A DNA stretch of 64,000 bases from Eucalyptus grandis. Lineage: Eukaryota > Streptophyta > Magnoliopsida > Myrtales > Myrtaceae. Where the stretch lies: contig NC_052618.1 in assembly GCF_016545825.1 (NCBI RefSeq), positions 8,113,398 through 8,177,397 on the forward strand. The letters run 5' to 3'. The translations under genes and the position numbers were made by a program. Under the pieces are notes generated by a model. That model did not search any database. It was given only the letters and a program-made list of their open reading frames with translations, and was not told the DNA's origin. Of the stretch, positions 1 through 11,951 are shown piece after piece. Every line of letters begins with the position of its first letter. The stretch's first letter is position 1.

Positions 1-1329
1 TCAATGGGATGGTGTTATTGTTATTCATCCGTTAGGTCATGTAGGCATGTCGGTCCTGTTAGTTATTCATGTAATTTTCACAAAAGAAACAGCGCACGAC
101 TCCACAGATGACAATGAAAGTCCACAAACGCGTCAAATAACCAACAAACGCTTTGAACCACACCAAAATCACGGAAAATCTACATAACTCGGTTCTGGCA
201 TTTTCACAAACACATGACGGGCGTCGACTGAAGGGAGACTATTGAATTAACTGGGAGTCAAACCGTGCCGAGACGCTTAGCAATCGATAAGCAGAGATCG
301 AAATGCAGCTTAGCACGACATAGATGGGGGCTGGGACTCGCACAAACCGTACCACGACGAAGCCCGGTCCGACGAGCCGAAACAGGGCACAAAGCAGGGC
401 AAACGGGGGCTGTTGGTGGTGCTCTCTACCCGGCTCGGCGGCGGCGAATGGTGGGCGAGATCCATAGATCGGGCCACGTCCGTTCGCCTCGCGCGCCTCC
501 GAGCTGGGATCCTCGAGGAGTCGACCCAAATCGGAAAAATAAGAAAAAAAGAGCAGCCGGGTCTTACCACTTTTTCGAGGCGGAGGAGGGGTAGAAGTTG
601 GCCGGGACTCTGTTCTCCCTCCCTTTCTCTCACGGCTCTCTCTCTCTTCCAAGCCCCGTACCCGACGCCAGCCCGTTGCTGGCCAGCCTGTCCTGACCGC
701 GTCACTCGCGACATTCCTCGTTGTCCTTTGACGTACGCTGTCCTTCGTTGCGTCGTCCTTCTGCCCTTGTCACCGAGCTACCGTCCAAGCCGAGCAGGGA
801 AGAGAGAAGGAGAAGAAGAGAAGGGGGCCGGGCTGGCAAAAGGAATAGGTGGGCCGGCCCGCGAGGGGAAGAAGGAGGGAAAGATGAACAAGGAAGAGGG
901 AGCCGGGCCAGCCCAGGCCCGGCCCTCTTCCGCCTTTTTTCTTTTTTAAATATTTTTTTAAATTAAAGTTTTAATGGATGCTAGTTATGCATTGTAGTTG
1001 AATGAAGATTATTTTTGCTATGGGTTAAAATCAATCCCTAATTTTTTTATGTAATTTAAAACTTAAATGAATAGTGTCAATAATCATCTCCATCTAATTC
1101 CAAGTCTCACGCATGTGTACATAATCAACCTCGTGTGTGAGACGTGGCTAACCTGCCACATTATTCGAGAATCATGCTTACATTACAAAAACATGCGTCT
1201 GACAAAATGCAGTTTGCGGATGGCATGTGTCATTGATTGCCTTTCAATGAAATGAAATCTACGACGCATTCCTTTATTTTCGGCTAGTTCTAAGAAATCA
1301 TATTTATCTCTTTAGAAGATTGAGTAAAA
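1..1329. other. GC-rich then AT-rich non-coding DNA, possible LTR relic
   Basis: No protein family is recognisable here. Bases 240-950 are GC-rich and open in several frames with Arg/Gly/Pro-rich, low-complexity translations, which is what GC bias alone produces. A sharp change to AT-rich DNA follows at about 950. The order (GC-rich block, pyrimidine-rich stretch, AT-rich tail ending in AAATTTAGGTGTCAA near 1345) resembles the layout of the minus-strand solo LTR at 30171-33489, so this may be a decayed relative of that LTR cut by the window edge. That link is inference from layout and a short terminal match only. Confidence 0.3.
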
Positions 1330-1385
1330 GGGAAATTTAGGTGTCAATTAGGTAGTTAGACTATTGACATCTGAATTTTGGTAAC
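1330..1385. repeat. Facing LTR-like termini (imperfect inverted repeat)
   Basis: AAATTTAGGTGTCAAT on the left is followed after about 12 bases by TATTGACATCTGAATTTTGG, its imperfect reverse complement. Both arms resemble the TTGACACCTAAATTTTGG terminus of the solo LTR ending at 33489. Two related LTR ends may face each other here, or this may be a short stem-loop. Confidence 0.3.
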
Positions 1386-3765
1386 CTATTTAGTTATTTA
1401 GGTTACATAAGAAAATTGAGAGTTGATCCAACTCCTAAAAATAATAAAAATATCACTTGCATCATTCACATTTGTATTCTTTTTGCTTAAGTCATGATGT
1501 GACTTCTCTTCGATGCTACCATGGACTGATGCACGGACAAGCGCACGAAGGATCATCTCCCATAAATAGCTGGCCGTCACGACCTCTTTATCTCGGTCAA
1601 GAATTCAAAAGGAGAGAGAGGCAATCGCGATCGGCAAAGCGAGAATATTTATAGTTAGAGACGAAACAGCGGAATTTGGTAACGCTAAAGAGATAAATTC
1701 GGTGGGAATCTGATAATGGGCTAGCAAAACGGAAGAGATTTTTGAGATGGGATGAAGACTCAGATTTCGGTGATCGATCATTGGTCAGAAGGCAACTAGA
1801 GATTGAGCCATTGAATTTTTCCCTAAGGAAGGTGATAAAAATCAGCGGATGTGATCTCTCTTCCCACAATTGACGTACGGGCTGTTGGGAAATTTTTCCA
1901 TAGAAATGCGATATCATCTCCCGGTTGTTAAAGAGGTCTATTTGAAAAAGTTGTGATCAGCATCTAGCGTCCGTGGGTATCATCATTTCAAGAGCAAATC
2001 TTCATCCGCGGTTGCTCTCCTCCGCACTCCGCCGCCCACCACCACTCCGTAAGCCAAGCCACCATATCCTACTCTCCATCCGCGACGTTGCCCTGACGTG
2101 GTCATTCATCTCATCAATGCTGACGTCAGCTACCGCGCCTCCGCCTTGCTCAGCCGCAACTTCCAGGCGCAGTGACTGACATGATGTCGGGTCGCTGACG
2201 AGCCTCACTATCACGCACAGCAGCTAGGCCGAGAAGTCCAGCGAATCCAGCCACGGCCAGTTATCCCAGTAGGTCTTCTAGACCTCCTTGCAAGCTTTCA
2301 GGTTTCCTGGCAAAGCAGCTTGGCACCGGTGGTCATTTAGCGACATTGGCGATTGTCTGTGGCGTTTCTAGCTAACATCCGTCCTTGCCATTACGTTCAA
2401 GAGTCGCTAGTTCCCTCGGCAAGCCCCTTTTGCAAACTCCGGCATTGAACAACGGTCGTCAATCCTCGCTGCCGTATCTTCACCGGCTACACTCTCTTGC
2501 CAATACCCACCAGAAGGCGTCGCGCCTTTCCTCGCTTCGATTGTCTTAGGTTAATCTTTGCTCAAGGTAAGCTGGGTTTGTCTAAATTCATTTTAATATA
2601 TGGTTTTTAAATGCATGTAATTAGTTAATAGAAGCTTATGCTATCACGATTTGATCCGATCCTTTCCTTTTGGACCTTTAAGCACTAAGATCGAACTCTA
2701 ACCATAACGTGTATTTCAATACATCGACATTGCTTGTCACTGTCTTGTACATATTTAGAGTTTTGCACAAGTTCATAGGGCAAGGCATTTTAGTGTTAAG
2801 AGTATCCGTAGATTTAGGGTAGTTCATGGTTTTTACTAATCGAAAACAAAAGAGAAAAAAGAATGTTACTTGTGTTTTATATCACGTAATTCACGTCATC
2901 TAGAAAATCACATTAAAATCACAGTTTTGATAATTATGTGTTGAATATTGGAATAATTAGTCATTGCATTTCATGCATTATTCATATTGCACATCGTAAA
3001 AAGAGAAATATGAAAAAAGTCAGCATTGCATCACTAAGTTGATATTCGTTGAGCAAAAGTCAGTATGTCACATGTAGGGTCCTAGGATATAATTAGCTGT
3101 TTTCGTTAACATAAATATAATACAAAGAAAAAGCATTTCATATAACTTGCATCCTAGGATTAGTCCATGATTAATTCTATCTTATGTCATAGCATTCTCG
3201 GCATATCATATCGCTAGCTTTAGGAATTGATCCCGTATCACTGCATATAGCCAATTCATTATAGCATAGCATGCATGACATTTAGGACTTTATGTTACTT
3301 CATCGATGCATGTTAGATTAGTGCATATAATCATAGCATTATCTGAGTCGTGTCCATATTGCATTTAGGAGTTCATCTCATTAAAAGAAAACACAACAAA
3401 GAATGAATCGACATTACATCTTAGTTATCTCAAAATAGCTTAGGTCATGCATTAGTCAAATTCATCAACATTTTCATTAATAAATGCATTTGTCATCACA
3501 TGTTTGTTTTCTAAGTCTAAATTTGCAGAATCCTTGTCTCAGTTGAGTGTCAAATACACATCCATTCCTGCTTGCTCATGCATTTCAGGTTCTTCAATCT
3601 TCTGAGTAATTTTGTTAGTATTTTGATTATTGAATTATCCACTTTTAGGAGTTAAACCTCACATGTACATGTGCATGTGCATGTTTTTGTATCTTTCTAC
3701 CCTCGCTATCCCTGTAAGTGTTCTATCTTCTTTGTCATTCTTATATATTACATCGTCTCCCAATC
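1386..3765 (+). other. Non-coding stretch with leader-like GC-rich block
   Basis: No coding family is recognised. A TATA-like CATAAATAG lies near 1562. Bases 1990-2560 are GC-rich with pyrimidine-rich runs, like a plant 5' leader, and end at a good donor-like site (CTCAAG then GTAAGC, junction at 2566/2567). The next 1.1 kb is AT-rich and intron-like. This could be the leader and first intron of the transcript carrying the small ORF at 3766-4098, or the regulatory part of an LTR. Nothing here proves expression. Confidence 0.3.
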
Positions 3766-4098
3766 ATGATCAAGCAATACTTGTCAGATTGCGTGGAAGA
3801 AATGACCAAGAAGTTGGCGCTCGAAGGACAGAGCGACGGGATGACACCCCTCGGACGTCGAATGAACGAGTTGAACAATGTAATGCAACGTTTGTCAGAT
3901 CGCGTGGATAAGCTGGAGAAGGTATTTGCGACTCGACGTCCTCCTCCAAGGTCAAACCCAATGAACCGGGTAAAGCCCACCAATGTTAATTCGACCGGCA
4001 AAGCTCAAGGTGATAAAAATGTCCAAGCAACCAATGATACTGCCATTGTCATTGATGAGGATTTGGATGATAGAATGAGTTCGAATTGCCCAGAGTAG
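3766..4098 (+). CDS. Small unrecognised ORF with predicted coiled coil
   Basis: An ATG-to-TAG frame of 110 residues; I do not recognise the family. The N-terminal half is charged and helical-looking, with a heptad-like stretch (MNELNNVMQRL ... RVDKLEKVF, about residues 35-60) suggesting a short coiled coil. The C-terminal half is polar, with a basic RRPPPRSNP patch and an acidic VIDEDLDD tail. There is no signal peptide or membrane segment. The start chosen is the ATG just before the helical part; the frame stays open upstream to 3718, where the translation is hydrophobic and intron-like. A short internal repeat (TTGTCAGATTGCGTGGA and TTGTCAGATCGCGTGGA, about 111 bases apart) lies in the frame. 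AATAAA follows at about 4195. It could be the last exon of a host gene or a gag-like remnant of an LTR element. Confidence 0.3.
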   Translation: MIKQYLSDCVEEMTKKLALEGQSDGMTPLGRRMNELNNVMQRLSDRVDKLEKVFATRRPPPRSNPMNRVKPTNVNSTGKAQGDKNVQATNDTAIVIDEDLDDRMSSNCPE

Positions 4099-5410
4099 GG
4101 GCATGTTTAATTATCTGCATATTCCTCTACATAGGAGTCTTTCCTACTTTTTTAGATTTCGATTTCTCGTTCTCAATAATATAACTCGTTCCTTTCAATA
4201 AATTGCAAGTTCACGAGAAATTTTCATGTTTTGAGAGCATGTGAAAGCACATCAAATTTGCCCTATGATCAAATCTCTTTGAAGGCTGGGCTTCTGCACT
4301 ATCCCTCCAAAATTTGTTGAAGTCAAAAATTTCAATACATCTCAAAAAATAAAAAATAAAAACTTGTGACTTCAGAATGCACATGAAGTGGCAAGACAAA
4401 TCCCGATGATCTAGTGGAGGAATAAAGCACACCTTCGAGATATGATTTAATAAGGGAGGATTGCCATCAGGTCCCATTTGTTCTAACTCCGCACTATTCA
4501 TTCATATGCTAACGTATGATGTTGTACTTAATGTAGATTACATAAACCCAATAGCATGGCAGAGACCAATCAGCTCCACACGTGCCCTTGAGAAAGAAAC
4601 TTACAGAGGTAGACAGAGTCAATGTGGGGGCTAATCTTATATCAATCGGGCACGATGTCATCTTCAAGAGTGTTTAAGAAGCGTTCGCTCTTAAAACTTC
4701 ATGCACGCCACTGACCAGTAACAAAGTGGGGCAAGCCATCGGCAAACGAGGACATATAAAGGAACTGAGACAAAAGGATCACCTGACTTTTGAAGAAAAT
4801 AGTGTATCTCATGCCTGAACATAGCTTGATTAATACCACTCTTTTCCTTTGTAGGTGACAAGATGCTTAGCAAGGACGATCGCAGTTTCCCGAATCCTAC
4901 AAGTGTTGATTCCCCATCACTTCAAAAATATCATTGTTGTGAAACCGACTCATAACTTGTAGGGGCAAAGAATAGACTTGAATGGGTGATTAGTTGAAGG
5001 TCCAAAATCCCAAATCATTATAGAGAACTTCCATGAGCTCTCCCTTCAAAGAGAGGTAAGACGCAATATCTAAAGAATCATATTGTAGTCCTTGTTCAAT
5101 AAAATAAAAAAATAAAGGAACGCGACCCAGACCGTTTTTCTCAAATTTTGCATCGGATAATTAGGAATTAAAATACATTAATTAACAACTGTCACAAATA
5201 TATACTAAGCAAGTAGAAAATAAACATTTAAAACACTTGTTCCAGTCTAGCCACTAGTTGAAGTTTCTTGGAAACTCCTAAAGGAGTAATAAATTAAAGA
5301 AATAGTATATATCTCTTGCTTCGTCCATCCATGGTCACCAACTGAAAGTCTGCAACCATACAGTCCTCAGAGAAAAGCCCTACCAAAGGAAAGGGGAAGA
5401 AAAAATGCTC
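4099..5410. other. Intergenic, nothing recognised
   Basis: Only short scattered frames occur on both strands, and none matches a family I know. A TATAAA-like motif sits near 4755. The stretch 4210-5100 has mixed composition and could be intronic or decayed repeat DNA. Confidence 0.5.
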
Positions 5411-5711
5411 GCGTAAATTGATTCGGAAATCGTCAAAGAAAAAAAAAATGATTCCGAAGAACCCTTTTCTCATTTCAATGTGCTTGACGCCACCGACGCT
5501 CCTCTGCCTCCCTCTCGCGATGTCCGCTTTGCTCTCTCTCTCCCCCCTCCGCGAAGTCGTGCCTCTCTTCCAGCGAAACGCGATGCCAACGGCCCTCCAC
5601 CTCCCCCTCCGCCGTTTGACTCCGTCGCCCTCGACTCCGACGCCGCCTCCTCCCCTGAACCCGACTCTGACACCAACGCCCCTCTGCCTCCCTCTCGTGA
5701 GCTCTAGTCCG
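5411..5711 (+). pseudogene. ERF-like stub followed by Pro/Ser-rich GC block
   Basis: At 5455-5480 the plus strand reads EEPFSHFNVL in one frame. The same motif, with near-identical DNA (GAAGAACCCTTTTCTCATTT is common to both), opens the ERF pseudogene at 21920. After it the two sequences diverge: here the frame runs into a Pro/Ser/Asp-rich translation (DSDAASSPEPDSD) to about 5710. A motif CTCTGCCTCCCTCTCG occurs twice, about 180 bases apart. I cannot assign the Pro/Ser-rich part; it may be unrelated GC-rich DNA joined to the ERF-like stub. Confidence 0.35.
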
Positions 5712-5781
5712 CTCGGTGTCATACTATTGGAGCTCATCGCAGGCAAAAGGCCTCTAGACCCCGAGTTCGGATAATCCGTTG
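5712..5781 (+). pseudogene. LRR receptor-like kinase fragment (subdomain IX region)
   Basis: The frame reads [19 protein letters not shown] and then a TAA stop, which is the segment just after the kinase DFG/APE region in LRR receptor kinases of the PXL1/MIK1 type. The same segment occurs at 8256-8325, with a 34-base identical core (5728-5761 against 8269-8302). Here it is only about 70 bases, and similarity stops abruptly at 5781, where translocator exon sequence begins. No kinase function is possible. It marks the left edge of a fusion between two unrelated genes. Confidence 0.75.
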
Positions 5782-7939
5782 GCATGGAGCCATTTTTCTC
5801 TGTCCATCGATCGGCTATGTTTCTTGAGGAGGTGCAAATACTTATAAATCTTGCCCTTTATTTCCAACTTTCACTTCTGATGTAGTTTTTCGGTTACTAA
5901 ATGATGCACCATTTTATCGTGAGTTGTTGTAGAGCTCATCATTTTTTGCAACCATTTAGTTTGCCGAGTTAATATGGTTACCTGTTGAACTTAACATGTA
6001 ATGTTCATGTTTCTTAATTTTCTGATGATCTCAAAAGACTAATGATATTCATGGTGTAGCATTTAATATCCGCCTCCCATTTTAACTTTTTTGTCTTTTT
6101 TGACCCCTACATTTTCCGACCATCTGGGTTGTTACCAATCGTTGGTGGAGTTGCACTTGCATCGATGACAGAGGCTTCCTTTGACTGGTGAGAAACTTTA
6201 GTAAAATACTAAAGATATAGGAGTAGAAAAATGGATATAGCCTAAACTTTATGTTTGATTTCAGTTATGTATTCTAGCTAGCTCATCGGTCGAAGAGTCA
6301 TAGTTTAGGTCTTTTATTTTTGTTCGGTGCGCATGACTTTGGCTTTTATGGTTTCTAAGGGCTGGGTTTTGGAGCGCAATGGCCTCGAATCTGAGTAATC
6401 AATCTCGTGATGTGCTCAGCAAGAATGTCATGGTCAATAAGGAGGTATCATGAATCGTTTTGTCTTCATCTTCAGACTATTGAGTATTTGAAGCTACATT
6501 ATGCGATTGTTCTCTTATTTTGGCAGTTGAATTTGCTGATGTACAGGAATCCTTGGACAATATAACTCTCTTTTCGATTATAACCGTGATGTCATTTGTT
6601 TTATTATTCCCTGTGACTTTTTTCACGGAAGGTCTCAAGTTCACTCCTGCATCCCTACAAGCCGCAGTGAGTGTTCTTTCAAACTTTAATAATTGCTCAA
6701 AAGGGTTATGTATATGGAAGTTTTTCTGATATGCCTTTTTTCTCATCTTAACAACAGGCGCAACAGGGATTAAATGTCCAGCAGGTATTAACCAGGTCCT
6801 TCCTTGCAGCGTTGTGCTTCCATGCATACCAGCAGGTGAGGCTTTTTGCCCAATGCAATATTTTCATTTTTTTTGGGGTCACGGGCCACACATTTCTTTG
6901 ACGATCTAAATCTTTAGCTATGTTGTGTGCCTCATTCATAATTGCTTTTGGCATTCATTTTCAAATCTATTACTGTGACCCCTTTCTTTAAGCACTCAGA
7001 ACCCCTTGAGTCTTCTCTATAGGACATCGAGTTTAGATAAGCAAATTTACGGGATGGCAGAAAATCGAAAGGATCAATTTGTGACATCACTAGTGAAAAT
7101 TTTTTGGAACTTTTGAGAAACAAAACAGCTGTCTCCATCATTGTGACATCAGTTGAAAATCACTGTGGGGCAATAGTGATTTTTAACTCATCTCGCATCG
7201 GATCAATTATCCCTTGATATTGTTGATCTTCTTATTGGATCAGCAAACTCTATAACGTTGTCTGTTTACATGTCTATAGAATTGGATAACTGTCTGCTTC
7301 GGATTAATCACGATATGCCACAATATCTGCACTAATGTGCATAGTGTTCGTGCCCGCAAGAACAATGAAGTACACGCAGGAGAAGGAATTGATTGTTTTT
7401 CAGTCATGCAAGTCTTCAATAGCACTTTTTAATGGGGAAATACCAACCTTAATTGTTGAATTTGTGCAGGTCTCTTACATGATACTACAGAGGGTATCGC
7501 CAGTGACCCACTCCGTAGGAAACTGCGTGAAGCGTGTTGTGGTCATTGTCAGCTTAGTTCTCTTCTTCCGAACTCCAGTTTCACCCATAAATTCCCTAGG
7601 TGATTTATGCTACCATCTGAACAGCCTTTTTCCAAGTTTGTTATTTTCTTTGGCTTTTGTTTCTTCCCCTTCCCTCCCCAAACCTTAGCGAGAAAGCATA
7701 TAATGGCATTTGCTTCTAGGGAAAATGAGATCTGGTATCTGTTTATTGGTTAATCAACTGGTTTAGCTTGGTTCCATAGTACTACTATTGTATTGCTATT
7801 TAGATTATTTTGCTCTCATGGTTATGGTTTTGTTATCTTTCTCATTGTGGTGATGTTATTAGGTACGGGAGTGGCCCTTGCTGGAGTCTTTCTGTACTCG
7901 CGCGTGAAGCGCATTAAGACCAAGCCAAAGACTGCTTGA
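5782..7939 (+). pseudogene. PPT: Plastid phosphoenolpyruvate/phosphate translocator, 3' half
   Basis: Intact relatives are inner-envelope antiporters that bring phosphoenolpyruvate into plastids in exchange for phosphate. Six exon-like blocks match the C-terminal half of this family: 5782-5831 (MEPFFSV..SAMFLEE), about 6113-6187 (PIVGGVALASMTEASFDW), 6360-6444 (AGFWSAMASNLSNQSRDVLS), 6547-6666 ([15 protein letters not shown]), 6767-6835 ([20 protein letters not shown]), 7470-7599 ([19 protein letters not shown]) and 7863-7939 (GVALAGVFLYSRVKRIK, TGA). Most junctions keep GT and AG in correct phase, so the copy came from genomic DNA rather than mRNA. The transit peptide and N-terminal membrane helices are absent. 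The second block has no AG for more than 50 bases upstream and contains a frame-shifting deletion after WVV, so it cannot be spliced normally. (The blocks number seven if the first partial exon is counted separately.). Confidence 0.85.
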
Positions 7940-7949
7940 AGGACCACCA

Positions 7950-8616
7950 ATGATGCTCCGAAAGAACGAAACAGTATCGGTAGTGGCAGGGTCCTATGGA
8001 TACATTGCGCCTGGTAAGTTGATTATTACTCTCATAATCTTCCATCGAATTGATCAACTATCAGATCTTTCCAGTGTCCCAGTTAATAACCGTATTACCC
8101 TTGCAAAATAGCTACTGGTCAATGCTAAAAAGTGATGAAAGTATCACATATGCTCATCACCTTTCCTTAGCTAACAATGCTGCAATTTTTTGATGTTCGC
8201 CGACAGAGTACGGATACACCATGAAGGTTGACGAAAAGATAGACATATACAGCTTCCGTGTCGTAGTGTTGGAGCTCATCGCAGGCAAAAGGCCTCTAGA
8301 CCTCAAGTTCAGAGAATCCGTTGACATTGTCGAGTGGATACGGAGGAAAATCAGGGACAACAGAGCTCTGGAAGAAGCTCTAGACCCCAATGTAAGAAAC
8401 TGCAAGCATGTGCAGGAAGAGATGCTTTTGGTGCTCAGAATAGTGCTCCTCTGTACTGCAAAGCTACCGAGAGATAGGCCCTGCATGAGGGATGTCATAA
8501 CCATGCTTGGAGAGGTGAAGCCTCGGAGGAAGAGCAGTAGCAATGGCGCCGCAATGTATGAAGCTAGCAAAGACAAGCCAGTTTTTAGCACGTCACCTGT
8601 AAATGGCCTTCTCTAG
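7950..8616 (+). pseudogene. LRR receptor-like kinase, C-terminal kinase lobe
   Basis: Two exons encode the end of a receptor kinase of the PXL1/MIK1 type. The first, 7950-8013, reads MMLRKNETVSVVAGSYGYIAP (activation loop). An intron spans 8014-8206 (GTAAGT to CAG; the split codon restores the Glu of APE). The second, 8207-8616, reads [17 protein letters not shown] through [25 protein letters not shown] and [12 protein letters not shown] to KPRRKSSS and a TAG. The frame is open across both exons. The extracellular LRRs, membrane helix, ATP-binding lobe and HRD/DFG motifs are missing; the fragment starts only 10 bases after the translocator stop. SFRVVV replaces the usual SYGVVL, and KFRES replaces EFGES, signs of decay. 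The downstream sequence to about 8720 resembles a normal 3' UTR. Confidence 0.85.
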
Positions 8617-9236
8617 GGACTGAGTTTTGAGCATTTGAGTTCCTTTTGGCTAATGGTTCCTTCAATTTTTCTCTGTATGTAGAATTTCTTAATTAAATGC
8701 TTGTAGCTACTGGTTCTGATATCTGTAGAGATCACCGGTACATGATCTAGGTACCTTTTTTTGCAAATAAAACTTCATTTGCTGTATATGTCCGTGTCCA
8801 GAATCACTGCAGCAGTATATTTATAGAGCTTCAGTTTTTCTTCTTATGTTGTTTTCTTGGTAACTTTCACCCGAAAAGCAAAGGATATCAAGATGGTCGT
8901 TCTGGTTGATAATGGCAATGGAAATTAACACATTCTGAAATCGGAGGAAAAAACATTGCATGACATATAAATTATGTAGACCAAGTTCATCAGGATAATT
9001 GATCTTGTAATGTTCGTCTATATATTTTATAGACCATGCAATAATTTCTCTTTTAGGTCAATGCATTAAGGAGTTCATGGCATTAAGGGGTTCATGGGTT
9101 ATGAAGGGTATTTTTGGTTTTTTATTTATAAAATGAGTTGTTTCAATCCGTGTTTCATAGTGTAAATAAATACTAAATTGAGCGCCTATATATATTGAAC
9201 AGGACAATAAAAACAAGGATAATCGATTGTCCTGTG
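8617..9236. other. 3' flank of kinase fragment, no gene
   Basis: AT-rich, UTR-like DNA with no ORF of note. It leads directly into the first satellite monomer at about 9237. Confidence 0.6.
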
Positions 9237-11951
9237 GTTATTGATCCATTAAACTTTGTACGCATCTAGTTTAAAACCTTAATGTGTTATTGAGGAAAAA
9301 AAATTGGTGTCCAAACCCGATACTTCATTTTTTTTCTCTTTTTCTTGCCCAACAACCCATTTCCAACTTTTTTTTCTTTAAATCTTTCGGAAATAAATTC
9401 GTACGTGCTCTCGTACTTAAAATTAATTCATTAAACTTTGCACGCCACCTAGTTTAAAACATCATCGTGTTATTGAACAAAAAAAAAAAAATTGGCATCC
9501 AAACCCGATACTGCATTTATTTTTCTATTTCTTGCCAAACAATCATTTTCCAACTTTTTTTTTCTTTAAAGCTTTTGGAAATAAATTCGTACATGCTCCT
9601 ATACTCAAAATTAATCCATCAAACTTTGCACGCACCTAATTTAAAATCTCATTGTGTTATTGAGCAAAAAAATTGGCTTCCAAACCCAATACCTTTTTTT
9701 TTTTTTTTCTATTTCTTGCCCAACAACCCTTTTCCAACTTTTTTTTTTTCTTTAAAGCTTTCGGAAATAAATTCGTACGTGCTCCCATATTCAAAATTAA
9801 TCCATCAAACTTTGCACGGACCTAGTTTAAAACCTCATTGTGTTATTGAGGAAAAAAAAAATTGGCGTCCAAACCCGATACCTCATTTTTTTTTTAATTT
9901 CTTGCCTAACAACCCTTTTCCAACTTATTTTTTTCTTTAAAGCTTTCGGAAATAAATTCGTACATCCTCCCATACTCAAAATTAATCCATCAAACTTTGT
10001 ACGCACCTAATTAAAATCTCATTGTGTTATTGAGGAAAAAAAATTGGCGTCCAAAAGCCCGATACCTCATTTTTTTTTTTTTTCTTGCCTAACAACTCAT
10101 TTCCAACTTTTTTTTTTTTTAAATCTTTCGGAAATAAATTCGTACGTGCTCTCGTACTTAAAATTAATTCATCAAACTTTGCACGCCACCTAGTTTAAAA
10201 CCTCATTGTGTTATTGAAAAAAAAAAAATTGGCATCCAAACCCGATACCGCATTTTTTTTTTCTATTTCTTGCCCAACAATCTTTTTCCAACTTTTTTTT
10301 TAAAAAACTTTCGGAAATAAATTCGTACATGCTCCTATACTCAAAATTAATCCATCAAACTTTGCACGCACCTAATTTAAAATCTCATTGTGTTATTGAG
10401 CAAAAAAAAATTGGCTTCCAAACCCGATACCTCATTTTTTTTTTCTATTTCTTGCCCAACAACCATTTTCCAACTTTTTTTTCTTTAAAGCTTTCGGAAA
10501 TAAATTCGTACGTGCTCCTGTATTCAAAATTAATCCATCAAACTTTGCACGAACCTAGTTTAAAACCCCATTGTGTTATTGAGGAAAAAAAATTGGCGTC
10601 CAAACCCGATACCTGATTTTTTTTTTAAAATTTCTTGCCCAACAACCCTTTTCCAACTTATTTTTTTCTTTAAAGCTTTCGGAAATAAATTCGTACATCC
10701 TTCCATACTCAAAATTAATCCATCAAACTTTGTACGCACCTAATTTAAAATCTCATTGTGTTATTGAGCAAAAAAAAAAAAAATTGGCGTCCAAAAAACC
10801 TGATACCTCATCTTTTTTTTTTTTTTTTCTTGCCTAACAACCCATTTCCAACTTTTTTTTTCTTTAAATCTTTCGGAAATAAATTCGTACGTGCTCTCGT
10901 ACTTAAAATTAATCCATCAAACTTTGCACGCCACCTAGTTTAAAACTTCATTGTGTTATTGAACAAAAAAACAATTGGTATCCAAACCCGATACCGCATT
11001 TTTTTTTTCTATTTCTTGCCCAACAATCCTTTTCCATCTTTTTTTTTTCTTTAAAACTTTTGGAAATAAATTCGTACATGCTCCTATACTCAAAATAAAT
11101 ACATCAAACTTTGCACGTACCTAATTTAAAATCTCATTGTGTTATTGAGCAAAAAAAAAAAAAAATTGGCTTCCAAACCCGAAACCTCATTTTTTATTTC
11201 TATTTTTGCCCAACAACCCTTTTCCACCTTTTTTTTTTTTTCTTTAAAGCTTTCGGAAATAAATTCGTACGTGCTCCCGTATTCAAAATTAATCCATCAA
11301 ACTTTGCACAGACCTAGTTTAAAACCTCATTGTCTTATTGAGGAAAAAAAAATTGGCGTCCAAAAAACCCGATACCTCATTTTTTTTTCTTTTTTTCTTG
11401 CATAACAACCCATTTCCAACTTTTTTTTTCTTTAAATTTTTCGGAAATAAATTCGTGTGTGCTCCCATACATAAAATTAATCCATCAAACTTTACACGCA
11501 CTTAGTTTAAAATCTCATTGTGTTATTGAACAAAAAAAAAAAAAAATTGGCGTCCAAACCCGATATCTCATTTTTTTCTATTTCTTGCCCAACAACTCTT
11601 TTCCATTTTTTTTTTCTTTCAAGTTTTCGGAAATAGATTCGTACGTGCTCCTATACTCAAAATTAATCCATCAAACTTTGCACGCACCTAGTTTAAAATC
11701 TCATTATGTTATTGAGCAAAAAAAAATTAGCGTCCAAACTCGATATTTCATTTTTTTTTTCTATTTCTTGCCAAACAACCATTTTCCAACTTTTTTTTTT
11801 CTTTAAAGCTTTTGGAAATAAATTTGTACGTGTTCCCGTACTCAAAATTAATTCATCAAACTTTGTACGCACCCAGTTTAAAACATCATTGTGTTATTTA
11901 GAAAAAAAAAATAAAAATTGGCGTCCAAACTCGATATCTCATTTTTTTTTT

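Noticed and set aside
239..966. Overlapping ORFs on both strands in the GC-rich block
   Set aside because: Arg/Gly/Pro-rich translations on both strands with no domain; expected from GC bias.
5294..5785. Minus-strand ORF of 163 residues
   Set aside because: It is the shadow of the Pro/Ser-rich block and of the kinase fragment on the plus strand.
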